NCBI GenBank assembly: GCA_030549205.1
Contig: JAUKTV010000013.1
Location: 620,001 to 684,000 of the forward strand
Reading direction: 5' to 3'
DNA: 64,000 nt
Source of the DNA: Apiosordaria backusii
Taxonomy: Eukaryota; Ascomycota; Sordariomycetes; Sordariales; Lasiosphaeriaceae
This document shows positions 56,849 through 64,000 of this stretch, piece by piece. Both the position numbers and the translations under genes were made by a program. The notes beneath the pieces are model-generated. The model searched no databases. It saw nothing but the letters and a program-made list of their open reading frames with translations, and was not told the origin of the DNA. How positions within the stretch are numbered: the first letter of the stretch is position 1; every line of letters begins with the position of its first letter.

Positions 56849-57985
56849 ACTTTCGGCTTTCCGTATCGGGGTAGATAAGGTAGATTGGATTTACTTCCTG
56901 TTTTGTGTGTGAGCTGTGTGTCAAAAGACATCAAAAAAAGCTCAAAATGACTTCGGGTAAAAATAAAAAGGGGGGGCTGAGAGAAGAAGAAAAATATTCA
57001 TTGCGGATATCCATCCTGTGAGTGTTATAGAGACAGACAGACCTCTGGTCAAAGTTCATAGAGAAATAAAAAAGCATGCAAAACACTGTTTTCGTTTCTG
57101 CCATGGTCAGCAGCACTCTGTGCCTTGAAAAATTGACGAAGCTGTTGAGCTCAAAGGGAAGTTGGCGAGGCGAATGCAAAGTATGACATTGGGCGTTGTA
57201 CTTTATTACATCATGAGGAAAATTAAGCCTGATTAAATCACTTCCTTCTCTCACCGACTCAACTGATATCGGCGTTATGACTCGTTTCAAGCAAAAAAGC
57301 ATCATATTCTTTATACGCTAAACTAGAATACTTCTTATAGAAAAAGGGGTATCGAAACCAAACCACACTCTCAACTTGTCAACAACCAACCATATAAAAA
57401 TAACCACCCATCATTCCAAGCAAGTCAAAAGGGTAAAGCAACAACAACAACAACACATCACCCCTTGAGCCTCCTCCTCCACCCCCCTGGGATATTGATC
57501 TAAGTAATTGTAAACGAACAAAAGAAAAGTAAGCAACTCTCAGGCTGACAACTTTCGTTGTGCTGTTAGTCTGGGAGCTGCGAGGTGAGTGTATTGCTCA
57601 ACCCCTATCGAAGCGAAGGTAAAAAATCCGCTGTATGCTTTCATTAAGCATTAAAATGATAATTGTTGCAAATGTTGGATAAACACCACCCATCTTCACA
57701 CCCACCGACCCATCGCTTCCTCCCACTAAACCAAAAACCACACGCTTCGAAAAACTTTTAGTACGTCCCGTTCGTCCGTTCATATCATTTGTCGTCGTTG
57801 TCCCACAACGCCATGCCATGCCATGCCGTGCTCGCTTCCTACGCAAAAGCTGTCCAAAGTGCCAAAGAAGTCCTACAATCGCCATGCCGTACAGAGCTGA
57901 GAGAGCCACCCACTCGTTACGCTTTGAAATGCCAATCAAAAATGCGCGCTTGTCTAATGCTGAAGACAGTCTTGAAAGTCAGTAA
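56849..57985. other. Intergenic, tail-to-tail region
   Basis: 3' flanks of MTD1 and the Ser-rich protein. AT-rich with short CAA and CCATG repeats (57440-57456, 57809-57828). No gene seen. Confidence 0.4.
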
Positions 57986-60974
57986 TCATTCAGGTGGCTC
58001 CCCCAACCCCTCCAACAACCGATTCGCAGCCTCAATCCTCCGTCTAAACTGCCTGCTCTCCATGCTTGCCCGCCCATTCTCCGTCAAGCCCAGCACGCAC
58101 TTGCCCAAGTTCGCCACCAGCCTCTCGACGAGGAACTTATCCTCCCTAAGCAGCTCCTGCAGCGGCATGGCCTTCTCCCTTTGCGGGGCGAGCCCACCAG
58201 CAGTAAAGACACTAGCCGCACTGGCTGCCCTCGCCCTAGGACCAACACTGGATTCACCATTGGCTCTTGCTTGCTCGCATATGCTGGCCGTCTCGCTCAT
58301 CAGGCTCTCAGAAAGACTTTTGAGGTCGTGATCGGGCGAGTCCCTCGGTGTAAGCATGCCGCTGCTGCTGGCTCGCTTTGAATTAACCAAGGGAAAGCTG
58401 CGGTTGGTTCCTTGAGAGTCAAATGACGCCACCGACGGCCGGTGTAGGGAGGAGAATGCGGAAACAGACATGGGCCTTCGAAGGATCGATTGCCGTTGGG
58501 GCTGCTGCACGCCTGCCTCCGAACCTTCCTCTGGTATCGATGAGATAGAGGCGTCGCTTTCCCCTAGGTGTGGATGGGCTGCCCCGGAGGCCGAGGCATG
58601 ATGAGAGCTTCCGGCGCTGAATGGTGTCTTTTTCGTCCTAACAGAATTGACGGATCGACTCCTGTTGCGATCTGGCGACGTGGATATCCTAGAGAAGCCA
58701 GGGAATACACCATCCGACCCATATCCCATTTCTGGTGTAACTGGCGACTTTCGCGACCGGGCTTCTTCGGCGGTAGCGAAGGTATCAATTGTCGAAACTG
58801 AAGCACTGCTGTTCCGCCTACTTCTAAGAGACAGAGGCTTGCTAGGGCTGTTGCTGTAGTCGTCGGCCCTCGTTGGACCTCTCGTCGTTTCTACTGAGTC
58901 TTCTGACGTGTAGCTGTCCACACTGCCTCGTCTCTCTAGTCGTTGACGGCTCATGGTGCCCATAGCGCTATGCAGGAAGAAATGCTCGTAATCAAATGCG
59001 TCCTCGCGGTCTTCGTGGGAGATTTGGTGCTGAACAGTATCGTGGTAGAGTGACTCTCCACTTTCACTCATAATGTCCTCGTCGGCGTCTTGAAACTCGT
59101 CTTCTGGCGGTTCATCCTCCACGTCACCATTCTCTGTGAGCATGTCCGAGACATCGTCGTCATCCTCGGGGCTCACTTCCTCGCGTGCAGTATGCATTAG
59201 ATCATCTGTGTCCAAGGCCCGGTGGTCGTCAAGTTGTCTTTCGTCTTGCGTTGCGATGCCGTGGGACAATCCCGTCGTGTCGTCAGTGTGGCTACCCCTG
59301 AGACTGAGTGGTGGGTTGTCCTTGGCATCCCCGTCAACACTCGACTCCTCGCCGTTCCATGGATTTCTCCCTGATACACTGCCCGGCAGGGCTATCGAGT
59401 TCCTGTTTGAAGGAGGCTCCGTGTACCACTGGTCAATCTGCGCATATGTGAATGGACTAGGTGTTCTGAGACTTTGCAAGCTGCGTCGTTTGAGGTTGTC
59501 GGCCCGAGCTTGCTCCCGTAGGGTCGAGATTTTGCCTTTCAAATCCTTCATTTGATCTTTGATATCCCGCATTTGGGCAGAAGAAGTGGATCTCAAGAGC
59601 GAATTCCTCCGGCTTTCGTTGCTGCCAAACGATCCAGAGGTAGGGCTGAGGAATTCCTCTATCCTCGCGCTTCGACTTTCATTGTCTGGCCCTTCGAGTT
59701 GGGCAACCTCGTCCTCTGTCAAAGCGTGCGGGCCTGGCTTTTTGACTGGTGAGATATTGTATGTCGGGCGGCCGTTCTCATCGTCAATTTCCTCACGAAT
59801 TTGGTCCGCGCTCCGGGACATAACCAAAGGCTGCCGATAACCACCTGATACACCCATAGCACTTTGCGACCTTGGTACGGCAACTCGATACGGCAACCCG
59901 TTCCGCATAGCGATATCACTCGATATCCGTGTATGTCCGGAAGCCTGGTTTGAAATTGCGGCAGCCCCCGAGGCGATAATGGTGGCGGCATCTCGTGGTT
60001 GCATCGTATTTGCGGCTCTTTGGAATGGTGGGGACGGCGTCGAACCGTCAGAGCCATAGGCATTGTGATTCAAAGAACTCCGCGCACGAGTTAAGTTGCT
60101 TTCCATCGTCTACAGACCAGTCAGCGACAAGTTCCGTGTATAATAACTGCAAGTTTGCAAGACAACTTACCGTGAGTCTTTGCTTCGCATTGGCCAGAAT
60201 CTCCTCAGCTCGTCGGCTCAGTGAAGTAGTCGAATAAGTACTGAGTCGATCCATACTGGTCATCCTGGTCACCCCCAACCTGCCGGGCTCTACGGCTAGT
60301 CTTCCCTCCACGTAGGACGATGCAGTGCTCTCTTCGTCATCCCCTTGGAAGACGCTGTCCTCCACACTGGCAGAATCATCAAAGTCGGCAAATAATCCTG
60401 CTTGGTCCTCCGTGGTGATCGTACTCGTACTTTCCATGCTGGCTCTGCGTTCGCGTGTGGCTGCTGCAATCTTTGACTTTTGCATGGCCGATGCTGCCCC
60501 TATCGTTGGCGAGGATCGAAGCGCGGCATCCAGACCAGTTCGACGTGTGAGTGATGTTGCCCTCCGCCCTTTGGTTCGCGTTGGTGACGGCTTCCCAGGC
60601 GTGCTTTCCACCTCGGTAACCTCCCCAATGTCCGACAGCATGGTTCCATTGCCATAGATAATAGGTGTCGTCGGTGTTGCTGGTGCGTTAAGGCCGTAAG
60701 AAAGGTCCCCCCTGTTCCCTCCCGAATTTGTCGCTGAAAACATGTGGTGCATGTCGGCAGATATCGCAGCTGCGTGTGTGCCCTTCCACATGCCGAGCGG
60801 CGCGTGGCCACGGCCGTCGAGATCGTGATCGGGAGAGTAGCTTCGTTCCACCTCGTCGGGCAATATCATATCAGGGTTCGTCAGAGTGGGCGAAGCGGGC
60901 AACGGTGGGCCGCCGATCTGTGATTGCTGATGGCCATTGTGATAGCGAACGTTTGCGGCCTCCATGGAAGCCAT
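57986..60974 (-). CDS. 975-residue Ser-rich protein of unknown function
   Basis: I do not recognise the family. Exon 1 (60974-60171) and exon 2 (60109-57986) join in phase 0 across a 61-nt intron (GTAAGT..TGTAG). Most of it is predicted disordered and Ser/Arg/Pro-rich with many possible phosphosites, for example RRNSLLRS and RRGSVDSY. Islands of order: TSLSRRAEEILANAKQRL at the exon junction; a coiled coil at MRDIKDQMKDLKGKISTLRE with further basic residues; the short motif FTYAQIDQWY; a strongly acidic stretch (EDDDDVSDML, EDEPPEDEFQDADED); and a helical C-terminus with LQELLREDKFLVERLVANL and RRRIEAANRLLEGLG. The layout resembles cytoskeletal or polarity scaffolds, but that is only an impression. 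Two Met codons near the start (60974, 60965) are both possible. Confidence 0.8.
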
Positions 60975-63754
60975 GGCGGAGAATCGATTCCCGAGCGGAG
61001 ATTCAGTAGTCGTTTGGGCGGTTTTGTGGGCTGGTGTTTATTTCCAGGTTATGCGTGAGGGGACCGGATGCGGAATAAGTGACGCCCACGACCAACACAC
61101 ACCACATTCACCAAACCACCAATCGACCCGGACTCTTCCTAGCCGCAATGCCTGGGCAGCAGTAGCACACGCTACGTGCCTTGCCCTGGCAAAATGGTTA
61201 CCGTCCGTGTACCGTTGGCGAGTATTGCGTCGGTGGTGCAACCAGAGAGGTCCGAAAAGGGGGAAGCAAAGATGCGACACGGGGGAGGCTTTCTGGGCTG
61301 CAATTACCCGACGACTCTGACTGGCTTGAGATTCCAATGTGGTGGGAGCACGTCGGACGGAGCAACGTGTGGGCAAAGGGTAAATCACAGCACGGATCGG
61401 GCCTCGTCTCAGACTGGTAACCTGCAACCTGACAGCTACGCGGACGGCATTGGCGTCTGTCAAAGTTTGGCCATGGAAAGCCGGCGGATCACCACCTGTG
61501 TGTAAATAGTGGCGTAGCGAGTGTAAGTGGGAGCGGATCGTGCGATGTCAACAAAACGGTGGGTTTGGCGGATCCCGGGGCGCAGTTGGCGAAGCGTCAA
61601 CGAACACGACGAGAGGGCGACTGGGCCAGAAACCTTGAAACGAGTGAGATGGGAAAGAAGTCGCGTTACCATCGACGAAGAAAAAAAAAACCTGCAGGGC
61701 AATCAAGAAGAGAGATTGGAGATTGCCGGCAGGCACTAAAGATGGATGCAACAGGAAGCGACCAGGGCCAAGCAGACACCGACTGCCGTCACCCCAGCCG
61801 TCCAACGGTGAGCTTCGCAGCGCTGATGATGGCAGGTGGGGGGGCACTCGGGGGTGCAACCTGCTGAATGACGCCCCACAAGCTTCTCCGTCTATGATTT
61901 CGTTCCTCGCAGATCGATCGGGGGGTGTCGAAAAAGTTGAAAAGAAAATGGAACTGGAAGTCGCAGCCGGGACCTCGGCTCCGCTCATCAAATTGTCAAA
62001 ATCACGCAGCCTCGACGAGCCGATGGAACGTTTATTAGGGATTGGTGATGGCGTGTGTTATTTTGCACCTTCCTCCACTCTGTTCTCGCCCAAGGATGGA
62101 AGGACTCGAGCCCGTGAGCCGTGAGCCGGCCGTGATGGTGGGAAAGGGAAGGACGCGCTGCCCTCCGAACGGTTGTTTAACGAGACTTCGGGACGAGCCC
62201 GTTTTTGTTTGGCTAATTCTCGGCCAAGGATTTATCAAGGGAATGGACCGAGATATCCGTAGCCGTAAATCTTCCGTGGTTTGGATATCCTAAGCATACC
62301 TTAATGATAAAACGAGCAACGGAATAGAAGCTGCACCTAAGATGCAGGTGTGCAGCACAGCAAAAGGGGCTTCGAGAATTGCGTGAGGCACGACTGGGTG
62401 GATGACGGGATGCATCCATCCTTCCAGGTCCCAAATAAGATGTGCACCTCATTTCAAATTCAAGGTTTCTGCACAACGAATCACAGTGGACGCGGTGCAC
62501 TAATCAATCCATAATTCGCCGTGCCGATGCTACCATGGACCCTCTACTGAGGAACCGTATTTGATTGTTTGATGGACCAGCGTCTGTGATATCTCAAAGC
62601 ACTGAAGCAGACGCCAAAACAACACCTCGCAAATCGCTGCAGCAAACTCGGGGCTAAAACCATCTGTGCCCAACTCGGTTCCTCCCTACACTGCCAAAGC
62701 AAACAGCCTGTGCCCTCTAGCAGCATTGACAAACACCTCCGAGGTCGCTGCGCTGCGCTTCAATGTCTGGATGTAGATCGAGAGACGTTGAGCCTGAGCC
62801 GTCTCGTTGTGTCTCAGACACCACAGTCAAACAACCCCCATCCACAGGGTCCAAGTGATGTCTCGGTTCGACGCGAGAGCTGGGGCTCAGGGTTCATTGT
62901 CCCTCGAGACCGCCGGCGCGGATCGATCTACCTGATCTGTCCCGGAAGCCTCGTCATTGTCCTCGACACGTGGGAAAGACACGCACAATAGTTAAGTCAC
63001 CTCATTCACGGACATTGCCGCACCGTCATGATTGATCAAAGGCTAGCTCTTTATTGGGTGTCAAAGAAGACAATGCTAACTACTACTCCTCCTCCTTTGA
63101 CCTTGTACCTCCCCAACCCTCACTCTCTCGTTGTTATCCCTCGAGAGCGACCGGTATCTCGCCCTGGTCTTGTGAAAACTCCACGGCTCGAGATCTCTCT
63201 AAGTGTTGCCTTAGTCCATGCTTCCCAGCTCAAGCCAAAAAGATGGTTCGACGTCTAAATAGTAAAGGAAAAGAAAAGATGTTGAAGTTCTTTTGTTTTC
63301 CCCCAAACGCCGATGTGCTTTCCTCAAATGCCGTTGCCCCATAGGGTATCGCAAATGTCATAACCTTTTGGCCTTTTTGGCTCATGCAAATGTCTTTGTT
63401 GAAAGACGCCTGTACCACCGCCCAACACCGCTTGCCGCGGCGACCCTTTTTTGTGTTCGTCAAAACTCCGAGACCATCGCCCAAGGAAAGTCAAAATAAA
63501 TATCGACTCATCACTGTGACCCAAACCACGCTATAAGCGTTCCCGTACAGTTACCACCGAAGAAACAAGCAGAAAATCACATGGATATATGTCTATCCGC
63601 CCACCCAGGTTTGTTGAGAACCGTACGCCAGTAATGCTTTATCCATAGAGATGCCAGAAAAAGGAAGAGAAAGAGGAGAAAAAGGAACTGTCCGTAGACT
63701 TATGAGATTGAATCTGCAGCAAGAAGTTGAATCTTCTGCGATACCATATCCCAC
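60975..63754. other. Long intergenic region, nothing recognised
   Basis: About 2.8 kb: leader and promoter of the Ser-rich protein at the left, 3' flank of SAM synthetase at the right. Frames up to about 147 codons exist on both strands, without splice or domain support. Confidence 0.4.
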
Positions 63755-64000
63755 TTAGAACTTGAGGGCCTTGGGCTGCTCCCAGGTGAAGCTCTGGTTG
63801 GTGCCGAAGTGGCCGTTCTTGGCAGTCTGGAGGTAGATGGGCTTGGCAAGGTCGAGCTCCTTGACAATGACACCGGGGCGGAGGTCGAAGTTGTCACGGA
63901 TGATCTTGACGAGCTCATCAGAGTTCTTCTCGGAGGTGCCGTAGGTGTCGACATAGATGGAGAGGGGCTCCGCGACACCAATGGCGTACGAGAGCTGGAC
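63755..64000 (-). CDS. S-adenosylmethionine synthetase, C-terminal end
   Basis: Makes S-adenosylmethionine from methionine and ATP. Only the last 81 codons are inside the window, ending at TAA 63757-63755. They match the conserved C-terminal domain: VQLSYAIGVAEPLSIYVDTY, then DELVKIIRDNFDLRPGVIV, KELDLAKPIYLQTA, and the ending GHFGTNQSFTWEQPKALKF. The rest of the gene, including the GHPDK and ATP-binding parts, lies beyond the right edge. No intron is present in the visible part. Confidence 0.93.
   Translation of the reverse strand, partial: VQLSYAIGVAEPLSIYVDTYGTSEKNSDELVKIIRDNFDLRPGVIVKELDLAKPIYLQTAKNGHFGTNQSFTWEQPKALKF

Noticed and set aside
1..64000. CRISPR array, bacterial operon, rRNA or viral genes
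   Set aside because: No spaced direct repeats, no rRNA-like sequence and no viral hallmark proteins were seen; all recognised genes are fungal nuclear genes.

Overview
This window looks like nuclear DNA of a filamentous ascomycete, most likely a sordariomycete close to the Sordariales. The basis is the gene set (fungal MED12/Srb8, VPS10, SUN-family wall protein, Egh16-like secreted protein, GPR1/FUN34/YaaH transporter). It also rests on short introns (about 48-121 nt) with GTAAGT/GTGAGT donors and, in places, a TGCTAAC branch site, and on an intron-bearing tRNA. No bacterial, viral or CRISPR feature was seen. Exon models were made by reading splice sites and checking phase by hand.

Left part (1-29 kb): the 5' part of MED12 (-), a four-exon Asterix/PAT-complex protein (+), a 53-residue secreted peptide gene (-), tRNA-Pro(AGG) with an intron (-), a pepsin-like protease broken by one nonsense codon (-), an Egh16-like secreted protein with large Gln/Asn/Gly tracts (-), an S1/P1 nuclease (-), a PQ-loop vacuolar transporter (+), a type-B carboxylesterase (-), a doubtful Cys-rich membrane protein (-), DGAT2 (-) and a C2H2 zinc-finger regulator with a (CAA)27 tract (-). 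Many of these products are predicted to be secreted or membrane-bound, and gene spacing is wide.

Middle (29-35 kb): a gene-poor island. It holds one clear relic, a class II fructose-bisphosphate aldolase copy that has lost its middle and carries a nonsense codon and frameshifts, plus a weaker minus-strand coding-like fragment.

Right part (35-64 kb): mostly housekeeping genes, compactly arranged. They are SUN-family wall protein (+), VPS10 sorting receptor (+), NUFIP/CCCH protein (-), Pol III subunit RPC25 (+), EMC3 (-) and SPC2 (+) sharing a divergent promoter, MMS19/MET18 (-), an acetate-type transporter (-), MTD1 folate dehydrogenase (+), a 975-residue Ser-rich protein of unknown function (-), and the 3' end of S-adenosylmethionine synthetase (-).

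Three genes (S1/P1 nuclease, carboxylesterase twice, EMC3) each need one extra base in a run of 5-7 G/C to restore an otherwise perfect reading frame. In a conserved gene such as EMC3 this points to homopolymer undercalling in the assembly rather than real mutation. This should be settled before any of them is called a pseudogene. By contrast, the TGG-to-TAG change in the protease and the aldolase relic are not homopolymer events and look like real decay.
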